From Branchiostoma floridae (lineage: Eukaryota; Chordata; Leptocardii; Amphioxiformes; Branchiostomatidae), in assembly GCF_000003815.2 (NCBI RefSeq), contig NC_049979.1:27144470-27204469 (forward strand): a stretch of 60,000 nucleotides of DNA, written 5' to 3'. The position numbers were made by a program, and so were the translations under genes. Of the stretch, positions 34,501-49,226 are shown one piece after another (positions within the stretch are counted from its first letter, which is position 1; each line of letters opens with the position of its first letter). The notes under the pieces are model-generated. The model saw only the letters and a list, made by a program, of their open reading frames with translations. It searched no databases and was not told the origin of the DNA.

Positions 34501-37500
34501 TGATTGATTATGAGCCCTGGCGGCTTCTACAGCAGGCTGATGGGGATCTTCAGTCATGGGAGATGTGCAAAAGGATCAGGGACAGCCATGTCTGCAGTGT
34601 CTACCAGAGCCAGGGATTGAAATACATCTTTGTAAATACAACTGTAGGTGAACTGGTGCACCCAACATTGTGATTTATAGTTGATTCACAGAAACTTTTG
34701 GGTGCATAGCAAAAAATAATTACAAACCTTACGACCTCTCTTCTGAGCTTGATTCTGAAATTCTGTTTCTAATTAAAAAATTAGATGATAGGGGATACAA
34801 GAAAGGATAATTGATTTGTATGACAGTACATGTCAGGAATATGGGGTATACGTGGCTCGTTCTCATTTAAATGTCGAAATGCTGTCGCCTGAATTTACGG
34901 CTTGATTTGGAGAAAATTATAGACAACATCACTGGTTCCTTCATTTTTCCACAACCCCTGTAATGTTTTACAAAAGATGCACAACAACATTCGTATTGGT
35001 TGATGGCTTAGACGGTTATTATAGCCACGGATCGGATTTCACACCCTAAAAAATGGCTGTCGCCTGAGAAGAAACGAAGAATTCAAATAGTAGCCAAAAA
35101 TTTACAAATTCAGTTCCCAGAATGATTGTTCGGCAGGTGAAACCAGCTACCAAGGCCCTCTGTCCGATCACGTCAGATCGCTCCTGTCACTGATCTTGGA
35201 GGCTGTGTGAGGTGGTTTATGCCTGTCGCCAGATTCTGTAACAAACGTTACCACCACTAGTACGATGGTTGCCACGGTTATATTTACCACATATAAGACT
35301 AGAAATGGCCGTTTTTGTGACGCTGCACAGTTTTTCTGGCTTCCTAAAAAAACAAGAAAGGGTTGTTGACTGTTATTTGTACCCCACCTTGCTTAACAAA
35401 ATGTTGTTCGGAAATGACTGTAACAAACGTTACCATTGTTCGATGCTATCTAGGCTTTCTATTTGACTTGGTGTAAAAAAGCTACCCACTTTTCAAATGT
35501 CCCTTGGGACATCCACGTACACCTAAATGATGTTGTCAATAAGGTAAGTCCTTTAGAAGAGAACAGGGTAAAGTTTACTATTGTAACAAACGTTACCGGT
35601 AACGTTTGTTACCTGCCCTGTAATGTATTACCAATGGGACCGAAAATATAAGTTGCCATTTTTTGGCTATGGTTAAAAGAGGAATTTTCCTAAACAACCA
35701 GGTAGTTTTCACTGAAAATAAAGCCGATTTATTTTTCGACCACAAAAATGCCATTTTCGACATTTCAATAAGAATGAGTGACTAGTGTATGATAGTCACC
35801 TTTAGGCCTAGGAAAAAATGTTGTGTTTCTGATTGCAGTTATGAAAAATAAAGGGTTGAGATTATTTTATTTCGGAACCTTTTTCATGATTTCGGTTGAA
35901 GTGAGCCGACAAATACCGTTTAACAATGCAAAACTAAAATGCATTGTGACATCGGTATTTTCAACATGATAGGTTGATTATACTATTGATTTGTTGATTA
36001 TACAATTATGCAGTTTGGAAACATCAATGGGGCCTAAGATTGGCGCGTGTGTTTATGTCACTTTTTTATAGCAATTGAAATGAGGAGAAAATGTTGGGAA
36101 ACGATTAAAAAACATTTTTCATCACACAGATGTAACATCGAACAGTGGCCAGACCCTCTCCCCCCAAAAAGGCTAGGGTCTGACAGCAGATTTTTGCAAA
36201 GATTTGTTGAGCAACCGGAAATGCAACTATTTTCTCCTTGGCCTTATGTACATTGTAATTGTATGTATCCCTAAAGTAATATCAAGGTGCAGGGGTGCAC
36301 CCACTGACACAAATCAGTTCCGATTTTGGGTCCCCAACAGTGCATATGCATCCAATATTTCCAGTCCTTGAATTAATCATCAATTCCGTCCTGAATGCAA
36401 TTTTACCACCATTCTTACATTAATATTAAGGAACTTATTAATCTCAGAGGGGATATGAGGATAAATGGTTTACAGAGTTCTATTAAACCTGGGGAAGATT
36501 GATACGCCTTTACAATCTTCTGTGAACTTTTCGGAATCACCACTTAAACATTGACTTACATGTACCTCCGATGCGGAACCCATTGTTTCTTGTGAATTCA
36601 AATGGAACATAATGTTCCACACAAATTTCAATAAGACAGAGAATGGTTTAACCCATATGGCAACCCATCCAAGCAAAGAGAAATTGATCTCCGATATATG
36701 AATGGACAAAGCATAATCCCTGGGAGATTCATAAAGTCTCATATCATACATAAATGGCGTCTAATAGGATTGAACTCAGCAGTGCTCCAGGGAATCTTGT
36801 TATCATGCTGAAATAGGAATACAGTAAATGCATTTATATTAGCGGTAATTTTATGCTTGTGGTTCTTGGTGGTAACCGCTTGACCGCGAAATTAAATAAA
36901 ACCACTGTGAAATTTTGGTCTATTTACCTGCCTACTAACTTGTCGGCCCTACATCATAGTACATGTACATGTACATGTACATACTGCACATGGTAGCATA
37001 TTTGATACTATTACGGTGTGTTGTAGTCGACTAGCCTGTCAGTTTGTAGCTCCTTTGCTGAATTGCTACTGTAGGAGGTTTCATAAAGACGTCAATGTTC
37101 CATTACGATGTGTGACTATAGCCCAATCGGGAACACAAAACCACAGTGAACACACTGGTTCGTTCTTGCTACAAATGGGGAGAGGGGGTTGCATGCCCCT
37201 TTTCTGTGTAGGCAGGCTATTTTGACTTCATTTTGTAATTCATAGGGAAAGCTATCTTATTCACAGAATTCACCGCCAAATTTTGTGTAGTCACATCCCT
37301 TGAATTTGGCGTAATACATTTGAGGGTCCTCTGACTTCACCTTAAAACAGGACACCCCAATGCAAACCTTCCTCAGACTGACCCGTGTGATGAAGTGAGG
37401 CACAACTGGTCCATCTCTGTGCTAATTGGGATAACTACCCTGCCAACACTCCAGTCCCACATTAATTAATCTCCACAGGAACTTCACTCCCACTCACTCA

Positions 37501-40500
37501 CTGCCAATGACTTGTGCCACCTGGCTATAGCTGAGAGGGTCTGCATGGGGGGGGGGGGGGGGGCTGTCAATGCTTTATGGCAAATTAAGGAGGGCTGCCA
37601 ACTTGACCAGTTTGTGTGAAATTGGATTCTTCCATTGTATTCACAACAATCCCTTGTTGAGTTATAATTCTCTTTCAAACTCTGAAACTAAACTGGCTCC
37701 TGCAGTTCCAAAAAAGCTGCTAGGGTGTCCAAACCTACATCACTTAGAAAACTCTTTGCCTCTTGAGTTACCTACAACCCAAACACCATGATGGCATGAA
37801 CATAGCAAATGCAGAACTCAAGACATCAAACCCAGAAGTTCCACTGTAGTACTGTAACAAGCCCCTAGGGGGCCCAAAATGTAATTACTAGTATTCTCAT
37901 CAAGACCTACCCCATACCAAATATCAATACAATTCATCATGGCCTTCTCGAGTGCTGTCCGTCCACATAGTTAACACACATTCATACATGCATAAGCATG
38001 CACACAATGGTAAAGGTAAAAAATACTGTAAATACAGAAATGTTTGCAGTCGTTTTATGTTCGTGGTCTTCGCGGTGGCCACTTCACCGCGAACATTTTT
38101 CAAGTATGGTATGAGACAATAGACTACGGCGCTACCCGAACTTAAAACCACCGCAAAATCTTCATTTTTCCGCTACAGAGAAAGTAAATCCCTGCGAAAT
38201 TAAAAGCATTTACAGTAGCTCTCACAATTACGCTGAGGAAAAGAGCATACTGACTGTGTCTATGACAGGACCAAGGCAAGTTTCTACTTAGCAGTCAAAA
38301 TTTACAGCCCGGCCAGGCCCTGCGTTTGTTTGTCATGCTGTAACCACCATTCCTGTCATACCAGGACCTTGATCTGGGATGTAGGGGAGCTTTGTTAGTC
38401 TTACAGTGTCACTGGTTCCCTTCAAACTCATGTCTCCTTACCCAGGGCTTGAAATTCTTTTTGGGGATTAGGAGAGAGAACTTTATTGCACAACATTTGT
38501 ACAAGGTACAATGTATGGCAACAACTATTACACAAAGTACAAAATAGGTGTATAGAATAAGACTTAACATCCTAATTAACATAACCAGAAGGGCTAACAC
38601 AAGTCTTTGATATAGACTATTAGTGTTACAATCGAGTTGGGCTATACATGAGTCTCATTATTCTTTCTAATAGCAAAGCAGTCTTTGATATATTTGCCTC
38701 TCTTTGCATTATGGGAGTTGTGGCATTTAAAGATATATACAAATCTGTCTGTAGCATCGAGTATCTTGAAATCTGCTGTACTAGATTCGAGAATTATGAA
38801 TACATGTAGCTCACTAGTGCGCAGAGCCTAAAAATTGAGTGCACCAGAATAATTTTGGGTGCATCACATGAAATAAAGTAGAAATACTAGAATGTCAGTA
38901 AAAAAAACTAAATACTACTAGTACTTCTTTTTGTTCATAACTAAGAAAACTAGGTAGAAATAGTTCACAAATGATTTTTCCACCTTGAGGAAATAGAAAA
39001 CCAGGCAAAAAAGTTGTCAATGGAACATCATTAGAAATTTACAATAAATTAGACACAATGTCTGTCGCATCTTTAATGCTATACAAAGCATCCAAAATTT
39101 CAATGAATCTAAAGTCCAGACAGAACTTTCATTATCCTTCTAACACTTTGATGTCAAGAATATGGTGTATACTATAATAATACTATAATATCTTAATAGA
39201 CAAAAACCTATGAAAATATTTGGGTTTGGTGCATTGGTGCACCACAGAAAAAAATTGGGGGCACAGCTCCAACCCGGTATTTTGAGCCCTGTTACCCAAC
39301 CACAGAACACACCACAATCTCTCAGGCCTGTGCCCAATTAGTGGGAGTGTTTTCCCCTTGGTCCTGACCTTGACCTGCCCTGACCTTTTCCTCACAAGGA
39401 CGCTTTGTTTTCCGCAGGCCCCAGGGTAGACCACCTGGGCCGCCCGTGTGCCAGGGGACCACAAGTTATTATTTCATATGGGAGAACAAATTGGACATTG
39501 TTTCTGCTGACATGTGGCAATATTATTATTGATGTCATTGAAACACAATCATGATATCTGGTTCCATGTTTTGAGGGTCTGTTTATGCTCATGTAGGTAA
39601 ATTACTAAGGCTTGGGCGGCCTATTTTGATTTCTGGTAATTCGTAGGGAAAGTAGAGAGATCATATTGACGTTTCACATGTAATCTTTGGAGTTTAGTGT
39701 AAAGTGTTGTCAAGAGTTAGACAACTTGTGGCAAGAGTTAGACAACAAAAATCAAGTTTCAAAAAGACCTCTGACCAAAAAAACAACATCAACATTTTCT
39801 TAAATTATCTCTCAAAAATGAAACTCAATTTTACTCCCATGCAACAATGGACTCTTCCAAAATTACTGCTGCACTAGAACAGACAGGTTTCTCAATTTGA
39901 CCCCATAAAAAATTATCCAGTCGTACTCCAAAATTATCTCTGCCCCCCAAAATGTACTATTCTACGCAAGAATGGACTGTTCCAATGGCAACTAGTAGAG
40001 ATTTTTTCTGCAATATCATATGAATAGTACATATAAACAGTACATAAACAGTACCTACTAGGCTTTTACCTAAATTGATCTGATGACAATCATTGATCTC
40101 TCTGTGTGTTATCAAATGTGCATACAGCTATAAAGATTAATGCAAACAAGTACTGTAAAGGTGAAAATATTAGCAGGCATTTATTTAAGCCATAGGAATA
40201 AAATCGGCTTAGAAGTATGCAGTTAAAACAGGGGGTTGGCAGGCAAAAAACAGTCTAGAGTTGGTGATTCTCTACAAACCACCCGGATTCGAGGAAGAAC
40301 AGTGACATATAAGTCACTAATGGAGATCGACCTGTGTCAAACCAAACCAAATAGAACTGAAATTTCCTCACCAGTTTCGAGTTAGCGGTGAAGAAGTTAC
40401 ATGTACTGGGAAAACAGTGAACATCAAACCACCACAAACATTTCCCAAACATTTATGGTTCATTGGGACTTCACAAGGGCTTGCCAAGTCGATGTATACA

Positions 40501-43500
40501 ATTTCTGAACAGAAGCGTCTACTGAATGTGTATTTGCTGCGAGGATGACATAACCCACAGGATGGGGCCAACTCAAGCCCAACTGTGACATGTACTATGT
40601 CAGACATCTCAACTCTTCACAAGGCCTGTCTGCTGCTTTATGTGAGGCCATGTTCATTCCATTATACATTTGTATGGATGGCATCCTCTGGGAACCCGAA
40701 AACTCTTGTGAGCGTTTGGAAAAAAAAGTCTGGCAGAAAAAGTTGCCTTTATTAGGCAAAAGACACTACACATAGTTTGGTATGTATCATATTCTGTGTG
40801 TTAAATACTTAAAATCATTAGTTCAACCTTCCTGATCACTTGGTTTTATAATGAAGGCAACCTTACATTTTGGCTAAACTTCTTTTTATTCCCATGCATG
40901 CTCACATCAGTTTTGGGGTTCCCAGAGTATGTCATCCATATAATCAAATGAACATGGCCTTTTGAAATTTAAGTGGTTGGCAAGGTTGAACAAATAGCTA
41001 AACACACAGAGCATTGAGAATATACATTAGATTCTTCATTTTTGCTCTTTCAATTCGCATCTTTTTCTTTGACTTTGGGTTTGACTTTGGCACTCAGACA
41101 TATATGTATTATATGTATCCATTTTCCAATATCTTTTTTGCAATCTACAACATATATTTTACTCGGTTAACAGCAGCTTTGTATGACATACACATTAGAG
41201 CAGGGTTGTAGCCAGTGCCCGTCCTTCGACGGAATTTTGAAGCTGGGGACGGAAAAAAATTGTTGCCCATTCCGTCCTCTGTGATAGACAAAAATCTATA
41301 TGTTAAGTCTGTAAAAATATCTAAAAAACTGACTCCCTTGTGTAATTTTTCACCAAAACAGATTAACAGCTTAGTCTACCAGAAAATCTACACCTCAAAA
41401 TGTAGGAAATAGCATTTCAGAGGGTCTAGATTTCAAAATTTTCCCAGCATGCCCCTGGACCCCTTTATGAACGTTGTGCCTTTGGCTCGACGTCTTGTGC
41501 CTTCCGAGCTTGATAGGATTCAAAATTAAGGGGACAGAAAATGATTTCTGGCTGGCTTCAACCCTGCATTAGAGTAAGGGCAAAAACGTTTTAATTTTTT
41601 TTTTTTTTATAGACATGGACAAAAATTGAAGCATGTGCAGATGTCATCCTCATAATCCAATCTCAGAGCCTGCACGCCACATTGGTCCTCCTGACATGGC
41701 AGGGAGCAAACAAACTCCGTCCCAGCCATGGAGGCATGCTTGTGCACTACTTCTGGGCTATATTAAGGTCTGGCCATCTGGTATGCTAGCTTTGATGTTA
41801 GCGGGACACTTGCTTTGAAGAGAGCGAGGGGCTTTCTAGTTTTCAGCAACTAGAGCAAGTGCTGGGGCCAGGCCTCTAAAGTAATATTTTGTAGAATGGG
41901 TGAACTGGAGTAACTAAAGACCGTCAAACAATTGCCGATATAAAAAAAAAATTCTACAGCCATCAAACTTAGGAATTCTTATCAAATAATACAACGAAAG
42001 CTTTCCTATTTTTTTCTGACACACAAAACTGAAAATGCTGTATAACGATGTACACTAGTTCCTTGATGCATGTAACACATATACAATTGTAATTGTAGGT
42101 GAACAGCAAACAAACTTAGGTGAAAAGCATCAATGCTGGGTGCAAAAAAGTCAATGATACTTGCACATACCCAGCATTTCCAATTTCTGCCCCATAGTAC
42201 ATAGTACATTAGTACCTAAGGATGGGCCAGGCAAGCTTTTTTTTGGGGGGGGGGGGGGGGGTCAATAAATACATTGCATCTTTCTGATCAGCAGTTACTT
42301 CTAGTAATTGAACACTTGACCCATGTTGATTCGATTAAATATGGATTGGCATTGGGTCATCCTATGGCAACATCAAAACTGCTGCAAGTCTGGTAATAAA
42401 TATTGTTTGCAAGTATATGTTGGCTCATTATGCAGCTGCTTTATATGACTTTGTGCGATGGTTAGATTTTGGAAACTGAAAAAAATTGATTTGCCTGCGG
42501 ATTTCATCTATATAATCAAATCAACATGGCCTTAATTTATAGTAGGTACAGGTACAGGTACACAGGTTTAGGTACAGGACCTCTACCTGTATCTAAACAA
42601 GTTTGATCAAGTTATCTGTAAGTTATAAATGTAGCCAACTGTCTTTTTAGTTTGAAATTGTCATCTTTGTATTAGGATTTTGGTATTTGAACTTCAAAAC
42701 ACAGTTTTCTTAATTTTCAACTGTGAGATTATCACAATTGTCATCTTTGATTTGGAATTTACTTATCTTTAGTCTCAAAAAGTGATGTTCTATAGTGATT
42801 TAGTGTCTTTAGGTACAGGTACGGAGACACAGATGTTTAGGTACGGACCTGTACCTCAACAATTTTAAAGGTACGGTACAGCACTACAGGTACGGGTATT
42901 ATCCAGCCCTACGTGGACCCCACACACAGAAACTTCTGTAAACTCCTGACTGTTTACACATGCGGCAGATGTTTGTGGACACTATCACAGGGACGCACAG
43001 GTGACAGGATATCCTGGTCATATATTCATCAGCAGGATCAATGTTTACCGTTCGAGGGAACACCTGGACTGTCCGGGCACCACTGCGCATCGCAAAACTG
43101 GTTCACGGGCTTTACACTTCAATTCAATGTTGTTTAGAAATATGACTAAATAGGAAATAGGCAATGGCTATTTCCCACAAAGTCAAGCCCGTGACATGTC
43201 TGCAACATGAAATTTCAAAACAGCATTCTCCACTGCAGTACTGTCAAAAATGCTAGGGGGCCCAAAATATAAGCATTTCTACTTTTTGTCATAATCTACA
43301 AATGTGCAAACACACCAAATATGAGAACAATATTCTATCTAATAAACCAATATCCCATCCACCCGTACTCCAGTTATCTGACACACACACAAACATACTA
43401 AAAATATACCCTTCTCTTAAGTTAAAGGTTTCGACAATACCGGTGACAAAGGCAAAATCTATTCTTCATATAGCCAGACTGTTTCTAGGGTCTACAGAGA

Positions 43501-46500
43501 CCATCTTCTTGGCTGTAGTCTAGGACCAACATGCCTCATAATCTAACTCTGTGGGACTGTGTCACCGTGGTAAAATTTCTTGGAGAAATGAGGGCCCTGG
43601 AATGGAGGAGCTGGCCTGATTGGCCTTTGAAACACCCCAACATTCAGGCTAGTAAAGAACCCCTATAGAAAGTCTTGCAGCATTTTTTCCCTGCTCTTCC
43701 TCCTTGTTGTGTAAACAGCCATGAGGCAAAGTACTCTCCATCAGAGGCAGGGTCCCGACAAGTTCCCCTCCCCCCATGGACGGCATTAGCTTCTGAACTG
43801 TACATGTGAACAACAACAACACTGCCGCTTTTCATCGCGGCCCACACAGGGCTGTGTACACATCGCATACTTGCGACCATTCGTGGGGTAGATTGGTAAC
43901 AGGGGTCTTTATCATGCGTCCCTTTACCCTTTCCTTTATTTTCCAATCTCCTTCCTTTGTGGCCGCTTGGGATGCGGAACGTGTAAAATCCTACAGGGCC
44001 ATTAGCGAACTCAGAAACAACCGGGTACAACAATTACACCTGAGAGGAACTCTGTAAGGGTCAGGGGGCCCGAAACTGATACCTCCGCACTCTGTCCTAC
44101 TGTTTACCCCTCACAGACCATATCCCTACACACAGAACCCCAACTGGAGTAAACAGAGCTGTTAAGCCCCTTGAAATCCCCAGGCAGGAATACTGTAATT
44201 CACTTTGTCTTCTCGGTACCAAACTTTCACGGTCTCAGAAAATTTAACTTGTTCCCGGAACTAAATGTTCATGGTGATCAAATTATTTTTTATTGTCACC
44301 AAGACAAATTATTTGTTATCGGTAATGATAAGTTCACGTTACAGTCGTCACCGTGAAAACCGTGAACATAAAAGTACATTGAAAAAAATCAGGAATTACA
44401 GTATGTGTAGCCAGTCTAGTCTTCTAGTGCTTCATGGGTCAGCAGTGGTGAAGAAGGCTCAGTCAGATGTGAAAGGTCAAGGACAAACAAAAGCCACTGT
44501 AAACGCATTTGAGTCTGGGGGGATTTAATTTCGTGGCAGCGGAAAAGGGACTTTTCACAGTGGTTTTAAGTTTGTGGTAGCGCCATGCACTGTAGTCTCT
44601 TATAGTTATACTGCCATGAAAAGCGTTTTTTTTTTATTCACAGTGAAGTGGCTACCACAAAACAAAATTCCAGTATTCCAGTTCATCTAGTGACACTGAC
44701 TGAAGAAGGCTGATGGATGTATATATATATAAGCTCAGGTAGTCATTAAGTTATCTTTTATTATCAAGTGTGAATTTTATGTACATTGTATAGATTGTAT
44801 GTGTTCCTGTGTATCAAGTTTTTGTCCTGTTATGTTTGTTGATAAAGACCACAGAAAGAGTAGCTTCAATGTACTCCATTGTATGCTAATTGTGGATCTT
44901 AATAAAGTCAAAGTCATGTCACAGTAAATTTCATTTTTTTTATCCAGTTGCAGGGATTGAATGGGCTACTACATGTAACTAAATATTCCACAACCCTACT
45001 CTCAGGACAGTCAGTCACATACATATCTTGGGTCTGTCCTAAAGTTGGAGAACCCCCAGTCATGAGTTGTTCCTTTACTAAGATTCTAGTAAGAACCAGA
45101 TACAGTGGAAGACAGTCGATTGCACAATGGATTACCGCACACTTCTGTTAATTGCATGAAATGCCCAAATCCCAAACAGGAGCGTTCCAGCTGGATAACT
45201 TTGCATTGTTGCACCACCCGGATAATTGCATGAAATATGCTGGCAAATGGGGTGTGCGATTAAACGGCTTCTACGGTATTATTACAATTAAGTCCCTTCC
45301 ATAGGGACAAAGCAAAAGCAGTTCCCGTTCTAGTACAATGCACATCTACGCACAGAGCTGTTCACATTACTTTCCACTTGCTCTAATAGTCTAAAGACTT
45401 TGCTACTCTCTGTTCGATAGATAAATTCAAGTACATTCTGGGAGGCGATAATCCACATTGTGTACAAGTAGGCAAATATATCCACGATTGTTTATACCGT
45501 AGAACCAATAGTGTAAATGACATGCTAGACCCTTTATGTTGATGTATCCATACCTATAGATATCCATATATATGTGTTTAGTTGTACTGTAAGTGTAGAC
45601 CTTACGAAAGTCGCTGTACTTTTGTCGTGTCAATAAAGATTGTGTGTATCTCTATCTGTATAGCTGGTAATCAGTCAAGGCATAGGTACGGTAGCCTATT
45701 TTTATTTCCTGTAATTCCTAGGAAAAGCCGTACATTCTCTTAATTCCTTGCAAGGCTTTCTTGATCTTAGCGTTATAGGTAGGGGGTTCTTCTGAAATGC
45801 ACAAGCATTTTGGAAACAAGAAGGGAGGATAAAAAGAAAACAGTTGTAAGTTGTTGTACCTGTCTGAGTTTTGACATGGCATCTGAGGAGATGAACTCGT
45901 TCTTGCTGAACTTTGTGACTTGGCAGATGACTTGGTACTGGCTCTGTCCCCTCTCCATCTCTCCCAGAATCAGTGCCTTGAAGATCTGCACTTCCTGTGG
46001 ATACACAGTACAGTACAGCCATGGTCAACATTTGCTGCATAGAAATATCACTCACCAGAATTTTTGACACAATCCCTGTCTTCTTCAGCTACTGTAAATG
46101 CAGAAATGTTCGCGGTGGATTAATGTTCGCGGTTTTCGCGGTGACCACTTCACCGCGAACTTAAAACCACCGCGAACATTTTTCTATTATGGTATTAGAC
46201 TGCAGTCTATGTTGTTACCGCGAACTTAAATCCACCGCGAAAAGTCCTTTTTCCCGCTAACGCGAAATTAAATCCCCGCGAACTTAAATGCATTTACAGT
46301 ATCTGAACCAAGTGGTGTAGACACATGACTTGTCCACACATGTGACATCAGCACTGGGTCAAAGTTTGTCTGAAGTCAGCTCCCATCCCTTTAATTATCC
46401 AAATTCATTGTATCACCTTTCCTACAGCTACCTATATCTCCAGGAAATGGACTCTACCATATGCATTGACCATGAAAGAAACATAAAGTTTCTACATAAA

Positions 46501-49195
46501 TCATGCAAATTAGGTACATATTCTGTTGAATGCACATTCACCTACATCATGACATCCGTAGCATTCACAGAGGGGAATTAGTCGGAATCAGCTCAAATTA
46601 TGCAAATTAGGTCTTTATTAACATAACGCATATCAATTTCATTGTATTCACCTTTCCTAAAGCAACACATATCTCCCATACGAAAACCATTACAATTGAC
46701 CCTACCAGTAAACATCGCACGTCACAGTCATATTCACGACTTTCTGAATTGAAAAAAATGTTTCAAGGTCATATCATAGGCTTCTTGACATTGAAATCCA
46801 ACAATGAACGAAAATTGTGCCCAAACCAATGAACTCCCAGCCACTAGGATTTCCCAATAGCCCAGTGAATAAAGCCAGGACCTGATGAAAGAGGATGGAT
46901 GAAAGGCCTTCCGACAGTCTTTGATGTGTTGCACTGAATGGACAGGTGGGCTCTAGACCCCTCACACCACCACTTAAACTGGAGCACAGATAAGTATATA
47001 CTACTTCTCTACAATCTCTGCTGTCACTACCCCCGGGGCATTCCCCGTAAATATAGGTATTAGGGCCGCAGATGTGGGAGGGGGTGTTCGACGTATACAT
47101 CATGTTACACACAAACATTTGTACTCCTTGGCTTGAGGTCTCATTGATGACTTTCTTCTTCCCACAGACTTCTATGATATAATTCGTGTTTTACATGGTC
47201 GCGTTTATAATGAAGCTACATAAAATGTCAGCAGATTTTTCATTCTATTTTGAGCAAATTTACTCTATATCATGGAAAAAAATTGCCAATGACTAGAATC
47301 CATAGGTTTGTTGTTTAGAGCAATTACAAGCTACAATTAGTCAAACCCCACAAAAGGCACTTTTTCCTTGCTAGCGTACAACCGCACCACTCAGAGCCCA
47401 GGACTGTGTACCTCCGACCTAGCGCGCGGCTGTCAAACTTTAGCTGCTACTTTCTTCAGTTACAAGCAAGCTTTCACCAATCTAACTTTTGATATCAGTT
47501 CGGCTGGCCAAAAGGGAATTTATCACCACTAAAAACATGCGTCCATGCAGCCGTTCATTTTTGGCTCGGATCTATTTTAGGGTACACACTAGCGGAGTAA
47601 TACATCAATGAGACCTTGAGGCTATAGTGCCAGACAGTCAGGATGTACTGTAACAAACAGCACATCCTGGATCAAACATGGAATCTTTTCAGCTACTGTA
47701 ATTCCTGATTTTTTCAATGTACTGTTATGTTCACTGTTTTCACGGTGACGACTGCAACGTGAACTTATCATTACCGATAACAAATAAAACACAGACTTTT
47801 TTAATGCGCACTTGCCGTGACAGTGAACATTTAGTTCCTAGAACAAGTTAGATTTTCTTAGACCGTGAAAATTTGGTACCAAGAAGACAAAGTGAATTAC
47901 AGTATTTTCACAGCCTGACTGACGTCAACTTTATCCTGTCAAAACAAGTTGACAATACAACATCATTTTACCTACATGAAAATTAGAGGTACTGCTTTAG
48001 ACCTGTGTGTGTGTGTGTGTGTGTCTTTCCTGTTTCCAGATGTTTGTCGTCAGCATAAGTAAAAACAATGAATTGAGAAGATATTGGTAACACTCGTTCG
48101 CCTTTATCCATGGGGTGACTTTTATCAAAAACAACACATTTAGAAGTATTAAGTCTGCTGACAGTGGTTTCAAATTTGCAATATTTTCAAAATGTTTCGA
48201 TTTAAAACCACCGTCCGTCGACTATATATCCCTAAATACGTTTTTTGCACAAACAACGAATATAGGTGAAAGAGTTCAAGACAAGACTGGGGCAGGAATG
48301 GGGACTGCACCCAGACAGACATGAGTACCACTTCTCATATTGACGCTACCACCGCCACAACTAGGACAGCCTTATTACCCGCAAGGGTATCGACTGGCTG
48401 TAGTTCAAGGTAAAGATTCAAGGTAAAGATAGGTTACCCTCGGATAAAGGTGAACCAGTGTTACATGTATATGGGTAGGTCTTGGGAAGATGAAGGTCAG
48501 GGTCATGTTTGGGCCTCCTGGCAGCTATTATTGGTATTACAACAGAACTTCCTAAATCTTTGTAACCTTTGTCATCATTCCTGTGTGTTTTTAATTGTCA
48601 TGTGTAAGTATGAATGTGTAGACCACAGGAAGTATGAGGCTAATTGTGGATCTAGATAAACTCAAACTCATTTCTGGAAGAGTTGAGGACTGAGTTAAGA
48701 ACTCAAGCACGAATTGAAGAGGAGTTCCCATGTGGCTAGACTAGGCCGGAACAGGCAATAAGCACAAACACAAAAGAGCAGACAGAAAGACACTCGGCTG
48801 TGTCTAATGGCCAGACTTTTATATTTACGCAGGACTCTGTAACAACAGTGTCTGTTGGTAGCCATCTTTGCAGACATTGCAGCATTGGCTTTTATTTTTG
48901 GGGTGGATTGTTAACTTGTGATTTTCAACATTGGCAAAGCTTCTCTAATACTGTGGGGGGAGTCTCTGTGCAGCCATAATAATGTCCAATCAGATTCTAC
49001 GATGGCATAAACTAGCCAAGGAGTGTAGTTTGCCAAGAGGGGTATACATTTGCCCCGGCAGCCAAACACACTCCTAGGCCGGCTTCACTCCTCTGGCCGC
49101 TTTTGATACTATTTTAGCTACCATAGGATGATCTGCTTGGAGATTACAGCCATTTCTCGTTGGAAAACTTGACTAAATATCACCCCCCCCCCCCC

Positions 49196-49226
<31 letters not shown>

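Larger units (their letters stand above)
24545..45859 (-). other. oaf: oaf intron 2 (about 21.3 kb)
   Basis: The intron contains six TACTGTAAATGC-type MITEs (four complete, two decayed), two 0.35-0.48 kb inverted-repeat families, several GGCCATGTTGATT elements, a hAT-like MITE, retroposon tails and the assembly gap. I found no convincing exons of another gene on either strand. The stretches 25270-27660, 34272-35230, 35650-36820, 38600-40640 and 42900-44190 are unannotated apart from items listed separately. Confidence 0.8.

Noticed and set aside
43644-44033. 129-residue minus-strand frame in a GC-richer patch of intron 2
   Set aside because: No motif, no convincing splice sites, and an overlapping antisense frame is equally open.
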